Assembly (NCBI RefSeq): GCF_900156305.1 | Contig: NZ_FTPL01000001.1 | Span: forward strand, 1,240,001 to 1,304,000 | Direction: 5' to 3' | Origin: Edaphobacillus lindanitolerans | GTDB taxonomy: Bacteria; Bacillota; Bacilli; Bacillales_A; Planococcaceae | DNA length: 64,000 nucleotides | In this document: positions 17,626 to 25,782 of the stretch, one piece after another | Layout of the letters: each line of letters begins with the position of its first letter | Position numbering within the stretch: the first letter of the stretch is position 1 | Notes under the pieces: generated by a model | Databases searched by the model: none | What the model was told of the DNA's origin: nothing | Seen by the model: only the letters and a program-made list of their open reading frames with translations | Program-made: the position numbers and the translations under genes

Positions 17626-17656
17626 GGTTCACCATGGTGTTGCTAAGTGCGGTTTT
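17626..17656 (+). repeat. 31-bp imperfect direct repeat, left copy
   Basis: GGTTCACCAT, nine variable bases, then AAGTGCGGTTTT. The same two blocks with the same nine-base spacing recur at 19267-19297, just outside the other end of the HNH/nucleotidyltransferase pair. A third, weaker relative (GGTTTACCATTGTGTTACGG) is at 20619-20638. Confidence 0.8.
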
Positions 17657-17712
17657 AAATTTACGAGTATTGGTAGTTAATCACCACCAGTAACTGTATA
17701 CCAACTAAAAAT

Positions 17713-18030
17713 CTATTTTATCCTTAAATAATTTGAGTTTAATCTACCTAGAAAATTTGATTCTTTTTCTTCGGCTTCACTTAGCACATTTAAATCAAAT
17801 GACAATCCATATAATTGATTAAAAACAGTTCTTATCATATCCAAATCTTTTAAAAGCTCACTAGAAAACTCTTCGTATATTAATAATAAGTCTACATCAT
17901 TTGGATTTCTTTTCTTACTAACTATTGAACCAAACAAGTACACTTTTTTAAACGTGTTAAACAGTTCTATATGGTGTGTGATTTTTTTGACAATAATATC
18001 TTTGCTATTTAATACTGTTAATATATCCAT
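17713..18030 (-). CDS. MNT-type nucleotidyltransferase domain protein
   Basis: A 105-aa minimal nucleotidyltransferase. The signature GS-x10-D-x-D appears as LFGSIVSKKRNPNDVDLLL near residues 32-50 with both Mg-binding aspartates present. Proteins of this size are the MNT half of HEPN-MNT toxin/antitoxin modules or AMPylating antitoxins; no HEPN partner is seen here. Its start lies 26 bp inside the end of the HNH gene, so the two are translationally coupled. AT-rich like the whole island. Confidence 0.82.
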   Translation of the reverse strand: MDILTVLNSKDIIVKKITHHIELFNTFKKVYLFGSIVSKKRNPNDVDLLLIYEEFSSELLKDLDMIRTVFNQLYGLSFDLNVLSEAEEKESNFLGRLNSNYLRIK

Positions 18031-19147
18031 AAAATCTGTCCATGGTCAGTAACTTAACTTTCATTTCTCTTGCTAACTCGTACGCTTCTGTTGAAATACA
18101 ACTCTCACCATTCCAATTATGCAAGTTTAAAATTACACATTTTTCTTTAGGAGTTAACTGTGATAGTTTAACTTTGCTTAAGCAATATTCATAAACAAAA
18201 ACTATCTTCACTCCATTTACATTGACTTCTTTTAAATTATTGAAGTCCTCAAAATCAAATTTTAATCCTCTCGACTTTATAACTTTTAAAGCGTAATTTA
18301 AGCTTTCAAATCGAACATTGACTTTTCTAAAGCAATTGTTATCATTATAAATTTGTCTTAACCTAGGAGTATCATTAAGATAAATCCTTTCAGAAACACC
18401 ATTTTTTTTAACTTGTATATATGGATGATCAACACCTAAAACAATATCTTCTAATTGTTTATTATTTTCAAATACCTCTATAAGACTCTCCACAGACTCC
18501 ACAGATGGAAGAAAACGCCCTTCTAAAGGTTCTATTCCGAATAAAGAGTTTATTTCTTTTGGAAATAGTACACGCCTTGTTTTTTCTTTATTGACTCGTG
18601 TAGCTTCGAACTCGTCAATGTGAAGTATAAACTTTTTTACCACTGCCTGATTCGAAAAGTCATCACTTGAATTGCTTTGAATCAAATTAAAGTTCTTGAC
18701 CAAAATAATTTTCAACATTCTATTATTCGACAAAATCTTCCCTTCAAAAATATCCCACAAATCTCTTGTGTCTTCAAGATAGTAGTTTTCGAAGATATAC
18801 TTATTATCCAACAACAAGGGCACTACTGATTCCCTCAATTCTTCAAATGAATTAAACTTTTCGCTGAAAAAACTATCGAACTCAGCCTTACGCCTTACCT
18901 TCCATTCATTAACTTCATCTATATTGAATGCATTATTTTTATCGAAATTTGTATGACAGTTTGGACATAAAATTATTAAATTTTCAAATGAGTTGTCTTT
19001 GGTATCATAATAGGGAATAATATGAGCCTTTTCCATTATGTCTCCATTCTCTTTGAATAATTCAACTTTACATTCTGGGTTCATACATCTCCCCATAGAT
19101 TCGGCATATATTCTTCTTTCAACATTAGCACTTATGCTTCTACTCAT
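18005..19147 (-). CDS. HNH endonuclease domain protein, candidate defence effector
   Basis: A 380-aa protein. The N-terminal 90 residues form an HNH nuclease: GRCMNPEC, EKAHIIPY (the first His of the motif) and NLIILCPNCHTNFDKN, giving two CxxC-type zinc knuckles. The rest is unfamiliar; its last 40 residues (ISTEAYELAREMKVKLL) resemble the tail of Mrr-type restriction folds, though no D-ExK core is evident. The ATG at 19147 is preferred because GGGAG lies upstream. It is cotranscribed with the MNT gene, and both sit between 31-bp direct repeats in AT-rich DNA. A nuclease plus nucleotidyltransferase unit of this kind suggests phage defence or toxin-antitoxin function; this is inference. Confidence 0.8.
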   Translation of the reverse strand: MSRSISANVERRIYAESMGRCMNPECKVELFKENGDIMEKAHIIPYYDTKDNSFENLIILCPNCHTNFDKNNAFNIDEVNEWKVRRKAEFDSFFSEKFNSFEELRESVVPLLLDNKYIFENYYLEDTRDLWDIFEGKILSNNRMLKIILVKNFNLIQSNSSDDFSNQAVVKKFILHIDEFEATRVNKEKTRRVLFPKEINSLFGIEPLEGRFLPSVESVESLIEVFENNKQLEDIVLGVDHPYIQVKKNGVSERIYLNDTPRLRQIYNDNNCFRKVNVRFESLNYALKVIKSRGLKFDFEDFNNLKEVNVNGVKIVFVYEYCLSKVKLSQLTPKEKCVILNLHNWNGESCISTEAYELAREMKVKLLTMDRFYGYINSIK

Positions 19148-19266
19148 TTCTTCATCTACTCCCAATTAATCACGTTATTTTCTTAATATTAACTAATATA
19201 ATTGAGTGTTTAATATATCTAATTTCTATAAAACACCTAGAGTAAACCATCACTAACTTATGACAA

Positions 19267-19297
19267 GGTTCACCATAACTAGTCCAAGTGCGGTTTT
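19267..19297 (+). repeat. 31-bp imperfect direct repeat, right copy
   Basis: Matches 17626-17656 at GGTTCACCAT and AAGTGCGGTTTT with identical spacing. It may be a scar of the event that inserted the HNH/MNT pair, or an end of a degenerate mobile element. Confidence 0.8.
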
Positions 19298-19311
19298 TCT
19301 AGTGCTACGAT

Positions 19312-19506
19312 TTAACGTGATCTGTCTAATTCTTGGTATTCTTTCATGTATTGACCGTCCTCTGCAACAAATGAATGATACATTGCCTTGACTGCAAAGT
19401 TTTTCTCCAAACCCATTTCAGCTTTCAGCCTTTTTAATTCATCATGCAACTCCCGATGTTCATTGATCAGCTTGAGCATAATTGATTTATTATATTTCAT
19501 ACCCAT
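19312..19506 (-). CDS. Small hypothetical protein, helical
   Basis: A 64-aa charged protein, MKYNKSIMLKLINEHRELHD near the start and EYQELDRSR at the end. It is predicted to be mostly helical, with a possible coiled coil over residues 8-30. It weakly recalls small sporulation or Spo0E-like proteins but lacks a clear SxxxD motif, so no function is given. AAAGGACGGGT precedes ATG. It lies alone between the right direct repeat and the lipoprotein remnant. Confidence 0.5.
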   Translation of the reverse strand: MGMKYNKSIMLKLINEHRELHDELKRLKAEMGLEKNFAVKAMYHSFVAEDGQYMKEYQELDRSR

Positions 19507-19737
19507 CCGTCCTTTTTGTTTATGACTTAGTTAATTATAACTTTAAAATGGGTTGCATCCAGGGTAATTATGCGAAATGGCAAAATCCCGGTCACCATTC
19601 TTGATCTCGTCGGCCAGTACCCTTTTCATCTCCGAGTTATGCCCGCTGGCAGAATAAGAGAAAAATCCCCCCGCAGCCAAATGGACGGTGCAGAGGGGAG
19701 AAATCGTTAATCCAGGTTTTGCTCAATCTTCGAGGGC
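19507..19737 (-). other. Gap with possible gene fragment
   Basis: On the minus strand about 57 codons ending near 19555 are open (HNSEMKRVLADEIKNGDRDF is encoded) but have no start or ribosome site. Base composition here is higher in GC than the surrounding island. It could be the tail of a lost gene; I do not recognise the family. Nothing else was found. Confidence 0.3.
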
Positions 19738-20314
19738 TTACTCTCCAACCATTCCGTCTCCGTCATTATCCCGCATATAAGCGTATAACCAATGGTCACT
19801 CGTTATCGGCATGCTGAAACCAGCTGCTTTTGCTTCTTTAATGGTGACCTGGCCATTACCGTCTGTATCTGTCATCCTGCAGAATAATTTCGTCGGCAAT
19901 CACCCGCACTAGCTGCCCGTGTTCGTTCGTAAACGCCCAATACTCGCGATCTCCAAATCCAATGTCGACGGCGACTTTAGGCTCACGATGTCCAGACAAA
20001 TCACCGCCATCCACTTCAATCCGTTTGTATCCCGAGAACTGTTCCTCATTTGTTTTATCTGGTATTTCTTCCGCTGGCGCTTCTTCGGCAGCCGTAACAG
20101 CAACTTCTTCGTCTTTATTGGTATCTGCAGAGGCTTCTTTCGGATCTGTCTCTTCAACTTGTTTTTGGTCAGTATTACTGTTTGCATTGGTACTAACATT
20201 AGTTTCTGTCTGTGATTTTGTTTCATCTGCAATGGCTGCATCTTCAACCTCTGTACAACCAGCCATTAGGGTGAGGGTTAAAAGTAAGATTACGTAGTTG
20301 ATTTTCTTTTTCAT
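19738..20314 (-). pseudogene. Frameshifted lipoprotein with C-terminal EF-hand-like domain
   Basis: The upstream frame encodes a 152-aa lipoprotein: signal peptide and lipobox LTLMAGC (Cys19), then a Glu/Thr-rich linker and YWAFTNEHGQLVRVIADE. It ends at a stop at 19856. A second frame, shifted and starting before the stop, continues to 19738 and encodes DTDGNGQVTIKEAKAAG and DNDGDGMVGE, two calcium-binding loops. The two parts are probably one gene broken by an indel around 19880-19890. If the short lipoprotein is real it would lack its calcium-binding end. The alternative is that the second frame, with ATG at 19875, is translated separately. Confidence 0.65.
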
Positions 20315-20762
20315 TCTGAAATTCTCCTCAAACTGCTTTGTAAATTACTGAAACGCGCTGTCCGAAACACCTAAACCCAGTTCTTGCAGCACCCGTTTAG
20401 TATAACGTAGAGAACCGGACCAAAAAAAACCCAAACCGGAATTTTTTAAATGTCCGGATTTGGAGTGTCCTCATTCTGTTGATAGTTCTCGTCTGAGATT
20501 TTCTATATCCAAGTGAATCAGCTTATTGAATTTTTCTTTTTATTTTTACTAAGAAAGAATCAAATTTTTACTAGTGTTCTAATAAACACCCATACTCCCT
20601 AATCTGTTGATAATGCAGGGTTTACCATTGTGTTACGGCCTATAATTTATACGTCAATTAAATACTCCCATTCACCGTATTATGGATGTATAACTTGGCC
20701 ATACAAGAAAGTATATTACTACAATCTCGCAAGGGATTTTTACAGATTGTCCCCTCTCTGCC
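20315..20762. other. Noncoding gap with inverted repeats and a repeat relic
   Basis: Holds a CCGGAC...GTCCGG inverted pair around an A/T-rich centre (about 20415-20456), readable on the minus strand as a terminator-like hairpin with an eight-T run. It also carries a degenerate third copy of the direct repeat at 20619-20638. The remainder is AT-rich and I see no gene in it. Confidence 0.5.
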
Positions 20763-22361
20763 TCATCTGTAGAAGTATTGAAAAAGGTCTGTAATTGGTC
20801 CAAAAATATTAATTATTTTTCTCTGATTGTCATTGTTTAACTGATAAAACAATGACAATCCCGCAAATATGGTTGCTGCTATTGACAAAATAACAGTAAT
20901 GATCGAAAGCCAAAAAGATCTACTTCGTAGGGAGTTATTTGTTTTAATTTCAAGCAATTGAACAGTATCATCTATCATTTTTGCAAAGTGTTGGGAGTAG
21001 TCATATGTTTTATTAACTATATAATTAGTGTTATCTACAAGTCTTTCAGTTGTACTAATACCATTTTTAAACCTAGGGAACGAGGGTTTAAAACCAATTA
21101 GGCTTTTTATTTGAGACTTAACTTCAATAAAGTAGTTCTCATCAATCTCATTTTTGAATCTCTTTAGGATTTGTAAGTTTCTTTCTAATTCATAACGTAT
21201 ATTTATTAACTTTTGATATTTGGGTCTTTCTTTTTTGATTGATGAAAAAGTTTCATTTTGTTGTATTGCTATTTTTGTACTGGTATATATCGCATATTCT
21301 CTCATCACCATGATCGGAAGTAACAAATCCGCAAATTCTTTCAACGCAACTATAATTTGACGCTTTTGTGAATGGTAATAAGGTTTATGCTGTAATGCTG
21401 AGTTACAAGTTATTTTTACCGAATTGTCAATAAGGTAAGGTTTCCTTCCTTCGGCAAAGAGTTGCCAATAACCATCTTCAGAAATATCACTAAAAATCTT
21501 TCCCATTCCAATTGAATCCCAGAATGAGCTTCTTTTTCCATTCTTAACATCTTTGATATTACAAAAGGATTGATTCAAATTGTAGACTTCAATACTCGGA
21601 GGAATAAGTCTATTATTTGTAAAATAGAGAGGGAAGAATTTACTGATTTCTTTCATTGACCTCCATTTTAGCTCGATAATTAAATCCTCCACCATTTGAT
21701 TTTTCACTATATCGTATGATAAACTGCTTCCCCCCCAAAATTTGAATAAGTTTTTCCAACTAAGATTAAAAGAATGCCCCTCTTTTATATCTCTCTCGAT
21801 TAACTTTTTATACTCAGAAATAAACTTATCGGAAGGGTTCAAAACAAATTGTAAAACAATCGAGGAAGAAGACAAATGTGTTCCTTGGATATGTATGTCT
21901 TTTACAAAATCAGAAATCTTCTCTTCTTTGGTCAAGTCTATATAGCCAAAGTTACTCCAGCGTCCTCCATGTATACTCTTTTTAACCGCATTACAAAACT
22001 CATCTATCGACTCAATTCGCGAAGGTTGAAAGCGTAAGGGATATTTTCTTACAAGTTTTTTTAGTCCTTTGTTTAGCTGATCCACGTTCTCAATCGGAAT
22101 ATATTCAGCTACATAAACCGATAGTAATTCCAAATCTATGTCCTCGGGGATCTCTGATGTACTGTTTTTTTCTCTTTCCCAACCTTTCACACTAATTCTT
22201 GCTGATTCTAATACTTTAGGAATATACTTTGACTTTCTCTTCCAATTATCGTCCAAAGGAACCTTATTAATATAGGGGACGATAAAATCAGTAAACTTAC
22301 TGTTGATTTTTTCTTTCAAACTTAATCTATGGCGGCTGTATGGGTTTTTTATCTTTATCAT
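20763..22361 (-). CDS. Large hypothetical protein with C-terminal membrane anchor
   Basis: A 532-aa protein that I do not recognise. Residues 1-420 look soluble and are rich in Lys, Ile, Ser and Asn. A long helical section (NTNYIVNKTYDYSQHFAKMI onward, about 445-490) leads to one hydrophobic segment FWLSIITVILSIAATIFAGL near 493-512, followed by a short polar tail. No P-loop, nuclease or protease motif was found. GGGGTGAATAA precedes ATG. Gene length, AT-rich composition and position in the island suggest an acquired gene; a membrane-tethered effector is one possibility. Confidence 0.78.
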   Translation of the reverse strand: MIKIKNPYSRHRLSLKEKINSKFTDFIVPYINKVPLDDNWKRKSKYIPKVLESARISVKGWEREKNSTSEIPEDIDLELLSVYVAEYIPIENVDQLNKGLKKLVRKYPLRFQPSRIESIDEFCNAVKKSIHGGRWSNFGYIDLTKEEKISDFVKDIHIQGTHLSSSSIVLQFVLNPSDKFISEYKKLIERDIKEGHSFNLSWKNLFKFWGGSSLSYDIVKNQMVEDLIIELKWRSMKEISKFFPLYFTNNRLIPPSIEVYNLNQSFCNIKDVKNGKRSSFWDSIGMGKIFSDISEDGYWQLFAEGRKPYLIDNSVKITCNSALQHKPYYHSQKRQIIVALKEFADLLLPIMVMREYAIYTSTKIAIQQNETFSSIKKERPKYQKLINIRYELERNLQILKRFKNEIDENYFIEVKSQIKSLIGFKPSFPRFKNGISTTERLVDNTNYIVNKTYDYSQHFAKMIDDTVQLLEIKTNNSLRSRSFWLSIITVILSIAATIFAGLSLFYQLNNDNQRKIINIFGPITDLFQYFYR

Positions 22362-22744
22362 TTATTCACCCCAAAATATTACTTTAAAATATATGTATTG
22401 CATCAGAAATAGCTATGTCATTAGCCTACCCAATATCAAGGCATACTTCAATACTGCTTTGTTGCTTCTTGTAACGAGTAGCGACTCATCACTCTGTATG
22501 TGCTTTTGCAAGACTGCTTCGACCTATATCACATAATAAATCTAAAATTTTTTAATATTCGCACACTATAAAAGGGATTTCTCTTCGATAAAAACTTTGA
22601 TGCTTTGATTATTTCTCAAACCTTCTTCTAAAAAACAAAAAAACGATGTTAAAAGTTGAAGTTTAAAATGATTAAATCTACCTAAAAAAGATCCGAGATC
22701 GGATCCTTTTTGGGTAATATATCGTTTATCAATAGATTATTGGT
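22362..22744. other. AT-rich gap closing the island, with terminator
   Basis: No gene is supported. A palindromic hairpin AAAAGGATCCG...CGGATCTTTTTT at 22684-22711 serves as terminator for the ALDH gene on the minus strand and possibly in both directions. Base composition switches from AT-rich to GC-rich at about 22740. Confidence 0.6.
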
Positions 22745-24208
22745 TTATGTCCAGTTCACCCTATCAACCCCAAACTTCACCGCAATATTCTTCACCTGCA
22801 CATAGTTCCTAAGTGCAATGAACCCTTTCTCTCTCCCGATCCCGCTCTTCTTGTATCCGCCAAACGGCATCTGGATGCCGCCGCCGGCGCCGTAGTTGTT
22901 GATGAAGACCTGGCCGGCTTTGATGCGGGCGGCGAGGGTGTGGGCGACGTCGATGTCTTTCGTCCAGACGCCGGCGACGAGGCCGTAGTCGGTCGAATTG
23001 GCTAGGTCGATGGCTTCCTGCGGAGTCCGGAATGTAAAGACCGAGAGCACCGGACCGAAGATTTCTTCCTGGGCAACGTCACAGCTGTGGTCGAGTCCGT
23101 CGATGATCGTCGGGGCGATGTAGTGGCCGCCGTCCGCACCGGCGACTTTCACTTCTTCTCCGCCGGCGATGAGTTTGCCTTGCTTCTTCGCTTCGTCGAT
23201 CCGCCGCATGATGCCGTCGAACTGGCGCTTGTTGAGGATCGGGCCGATGTCTTTGTCGTCCATGCCGCGTCCGACTTCCAGTGCGTCAAAGCGTTCTTTC
23301 AACTTCCCGAGGAATTCCTCTTTATAGCGCTCTTCCACGAGGAGCCGGGATCCGGCGGAGCATGTCTGGCCGGCGTTCTGGATGATGGCCCGGACCACAC
23401 CGTCGAGCGCCTTCTCTTCATCCGCATCCGCAAAGACGATGTTCGGGGACTTGCCGCCGAGTTCGAGTGTGACCGGCACGACGTTTTTCGCAGCGGCCTG
23501 CATGACGGCAATGCCGGTCGGGACGGAACCGGTGAAGGTGACGTGGTTGATGTTCGGATGGGCGGAAAGCGCCGCGCCCGCTCCGGAACCGAGTCCCGTC
23601 ACATGGTTGAAGATCCCCGCCGGCAGTCCGCTGTCCGCGAACCATTCCGTCAGCGCGTGGGCGGTCATCGGCGTGTCTTCCGCACTCTTCACGACGACCG
23701 AATTGCCGGTCGCAATGGCCGCTCCGACACTGCGTGCAATAATCTGGAGCGGATAGTTCCACGGGACGATATGGGCCGTGACGCCGGCCGGCTCGAGCAC
23801 CGTGGCGTTCAGGAGGCCGTCCTCGATCGGGATCGTGTCGCCCATGACCTTGTCCGCCGCACCGCCGTAAAACTCGAAATAACGGGCTGCCGCTTCCGCA
23901 TCTGCCCGTGCCTGGGACAGCGGCTTGCCGACGTCACGGCATTCGAGCTCCGCGAAGTATTCGGCGTTCTCCCGGATATGGCGCGCCAGATCAATGAGCA
24001 GGTTCCCCCGCTCATGCGGCTTCCACGCGCGCCATTCTGCGCTTTCAAACGCTGCCTCCGCCGCACGTACTGCTTCATCCACATGGGCGTCGGTCCCGTT
24101 CACGATTTCGGCGATCTGCGTGCCGTCGGACGGATCATGCACCGGAAGCCATTCGTCTTCCTCTCCTCCGACCCAACGGCCGCCAATCAGCATGTTGATT
24201 CGTTTCAT
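22745..24208 (-). CDS. NAD-dependent aldehyde dehydrogenase (aldopantoate candidate)
   Basis: A 487-aa ALDH superfamily enzyme. VPWNYP holds N151, K174 is in VVKSAED, the general base E249 is in LELGGKSP and the catalytic nucleophile C283 is in GQTCSAG. It resembles betaine-aldehyde-type enzymes, which accept many substrates. The C-terminus is about normal length. GGGAGACGG precedes the ATG. It lies 105 bp behind the cyclase gene, with a terminator hairpin and a 14-bp tandem repeat between, so it probably has its own promoter or depends on read-through. Context suggests oxidation of aldopantoate to 3,3-dimethylmalate; this is inference. Confidence 0.92.
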   Translation of the reverse strand: MKRINMLIGGRWVGGEEDEWLPVHDPSDGTQIAEIVNGTDAHVDEAVRAAEAAFESAEWRAWKPHERGNLLIDLARHIRENAEYFAELECRDVGKPLSQARADAEAAARYFEFYGGAADKVMGDTIPIEDGLLNATVLEPAGVTAHIVPWNYPLQIIARSVGAAIATGNSVVVKSAEDTPMTAHALTEWFADSGLPAGIFNHVTGLGSGAGAALSAHPNINHVTFTGSVPTGIAVMQAAAKNVVPVTLELGGKSPNIVFADADEEKALDGVVRAIIQNAGQTCSAGSRLLVEERYKEEFLGKLKERFDALEVGRGMDDKDIGPILNKRQFDGIMRRIDEAKKQGKLIAGGEEVKVAGADGGHYIAPTIIDGLDHSCDVAQEEIFGPVLSVFTFRTPQEAIDLANSTDYGLVAGVWTKDIDVAHTLAARIKAGQVFINNYGAGGGIQMPFGGYKKSGIGREKGFIALRNYVQVKNIAVKFGVDRVNWT

Positions 24209-24243
24209 ATATGCCCGTCTCCCTTCGCTGTCTTTTAATCCTT

Positions 24244-24271
24244 ATTGGTCCATCTACATTGGTCCATCTGC
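24244..24271. repeat. Two 14-bp tandem repeats upstream of the ALDH gene
   Basis: ATTGGTCCATCTAC and ATTGGTCCATCTGC lie side by side 35-60 bp before the ALDH start. The position suits a tandem operator; a chance duplication is also possible. Confidence 0.6.
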
Positions 24272-24278
24272 TCCTACG

Positions 24279-24308
24279 AAAAAAGCACCCCGCATGAGCG
24301 GGGCGCTT
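24279..24308 (-). terminator. Intrinsic terminator after the cyclase gene
   Basis: Minus-strand arms GCGCCCCGC and GCGGGGTGC with a T-run, immediately past the cyclase stop. Confidence 0.82.
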
Positions 24309-24313
24309 CGTCC

Positions 24314-25006
24314 TCAGTCCTCCCCGATCTCCACCACCATGTTCACGACCGAGGCATCATGCCCCTTGATGCGGAGCGGGGTTGCGAATGCCGATTTCAG
24401 CTTTTTGCCGATGATCGGTTCCATGTTGATGTCTTCATAAATGAGCATCGTCGGCTCGCTGTATTTTTCGTGGTCGAGGAAGGCGTGATGGACGGAGAAT
24501 CCGTCTTTGATGCCTTCCCCGATGTTTTCGATGCTCAGCGTGTCGATCGCGACTGCCTTGCAGTTTGGAAGCTTCGTCCGGATCCAGGCCGCGGCTTTCG
24601 GTGAGAGTGCCGGGAAGTCGTTGGAATACGTTACAAAGTCCGTTCCCCGGTGTTTCCAGTAGCCGGTGTTGAGGAACAGGATGTCCGCTTCATGCAGCTC
24701 CTCGCCGTACTTCTCCAGGTCCTCGACTTCGATGAAGCCGTTCGGGTCCTTCGGACAGTCGATGAGAAGCGGATGGCTGTAAATGAAGTCCTCGATCGGC
24801 ACTTCGTCGATTCCTTTGCCGTTCGGCATATGGTGCCACGGCGCGTCGACATGGGTGCCGGCGTGCAAATAAATGCTCAGGACGGTTCCGTTCCAATGGT
24901 CTCCCTTTTCCTTCCGCTCCCGGCCTTCGAGCTTCACTTCGGGAAGGCCCGGGTAGACGGGCATGCCCTCATAGATCGGATAGCCGAGTTCCACATACTT
25001 CGCCAT
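24314..25006 (-). CDS. Cyclase-family metal-dependent hydrolase (kynurenine formamidase fold)
   Basis: A 230-aa protein with the family signature HAGTHVDAPWH at residues 48-58, whose His and Asp bind the metal. Relatives include kynurenine formamidase and isatin hydrolase, which open amides or lactams. The ATG at 25006 is behind GGGAGGAC. It follows the SDR gene by 16 bp, last in the yhdT-panF operon before a terminator. Within the pathway proposed here it could open pantoyl lactone or hydrolyse an amide, but no specific substrate can be read from the sequence. Confidence 0.85.
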   Translation of the reverse strand: MAKYVELGYPIYEGMPVYPGLPEVKLEGRERKEKGDHWNGTVLSIYLHAGTHVDAPWHHMPNGKGIDEVPIEDFIYSHPLLIDCPKDPNGFIEVEDLEKYGEELHEADILFLNTGYWKHRGTDFVTYSNDFPALSPKAAAWIRTKLPNCKAVAIDTLSIENIGEGIKDGFSVHHAFLDHEKYSEPTMLIYEDINMEPIIGKKLKSAFATPLRIKGHDASVVNMVVEIGED

Positions 25007-25022
25007 TCGTTTGTCCTCCCTT

Positions 25023-25769
25023 TTAGAGTCCGCGGCCGCCGTCAATATGCAGCGTGGTGCCGGTCACCATGGATGCGTCATCCGACAGCAGATACAGGAC
25101 ACCGCCCGCGATGTCTTCCGGCTGGATGAGCCGGCCGAGCGGCACGCTGCTTTCGAAGATCTCTTTCCGGGCCTGTTCGGAATCGGCCCCCTTAGCGGTG
25201 AACTGGCTCAGCATGCCGGTATCCGCCGGTCCCGGGTGGATCGTGTTCGCCCGCACCCCGGATTCCGCAAGCTCGATCGCCAGTGCCCGGGTGAAGCTTT
25301 CGGCCGCCCCTTTGGACGCGATGTACGACTGGAGGCCGGGACGCGGACGGGTGGCTGACACCGATGCGATCGTGATGATCGAGCCTTTGCCCGCAGGCTT
25401 CATGTAGCGGGCCGCCTGCTTGGCGGTGATGAACAGGCTCGTCGCATTAATGTCGATGAGCCGGTGCCAATCGTCAAGCGAGACGTCATCGATCGGCGTC
25501 GCGGACTGGGCAATGCCGGCCGCGTTGACGAGGCCGTCGATGCGGCCGGTTTTCTCATGCATCTCGCTGAAGACCCGCTCGATCACCTTCTCGTCCAGGA
25601 TGCTGGCCGCAAACGGCAGGAAGCGTTCATGCTTCAGCTCCGCCATCGCTTCATCCTTCAGGTCAATCCCGGCGACCGTCGCGCCTTCCCCGAGCAATTT
25701 CCGGACAATCGCCTTGCCCATGCCGCCTCCTGCGCCTGTGACGATCACCGTTTTGTCTGCCATCTTCAT
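25023..25769 (-). CDS. Short-chain dehydrogenase/reductase (pantoate 4-dehydrogenase candidate)
   Basis: A 248-aa classical SDR. The cofactor motif TGAGGGMG is at 11-18, VNAAG at 81-85, the catalytic serine at 136 or 138 and the YxxxK pair Y149/K153. An aspartate after strand 2 (GIDLKD) favours NAD+. Start at ATG 25769 with AAAGGG upstream. It lies 13 bp behind the dehydrogenase gene in the operon. Many SDRs of this length oxidise secondary or primary alcohols. In the proposed pathway it would oxidise the C4 alcohol of pantoate; this is inference from context. Confidence 0.88.
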   Translation of the reverse strand: MKMADKTVIVTGAGGGMGKAIVRKLLGEGATVAGIDLKDEAMAELKHERFLPFAASILDEKVIERVFSEMHEKTGRIDGLVNAAGIAQSATPIDDVSLDDWHRLIDINATSLFITAKQAARYMKPAGKGSIITIASVSATRPRPGLQSYIASKGAAESFTRALAIELAESGVRANTIHPGPADTGMLSQFTAKGADSEQARKEIFESSVPLGRLIQPEDIAGGVLYLLSDDASMVTGTTLHIDGGRGL

Positions 25770-25782
25770 CTCGCTCACCCTT

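Noticed and set aside
16600-22740. Prophage or insertion sequence in the AT-rich island
   Set aside because: No integrase, transposase, capsid or terminase motif is encoded, and no clear terminal inverted repeats were seen.
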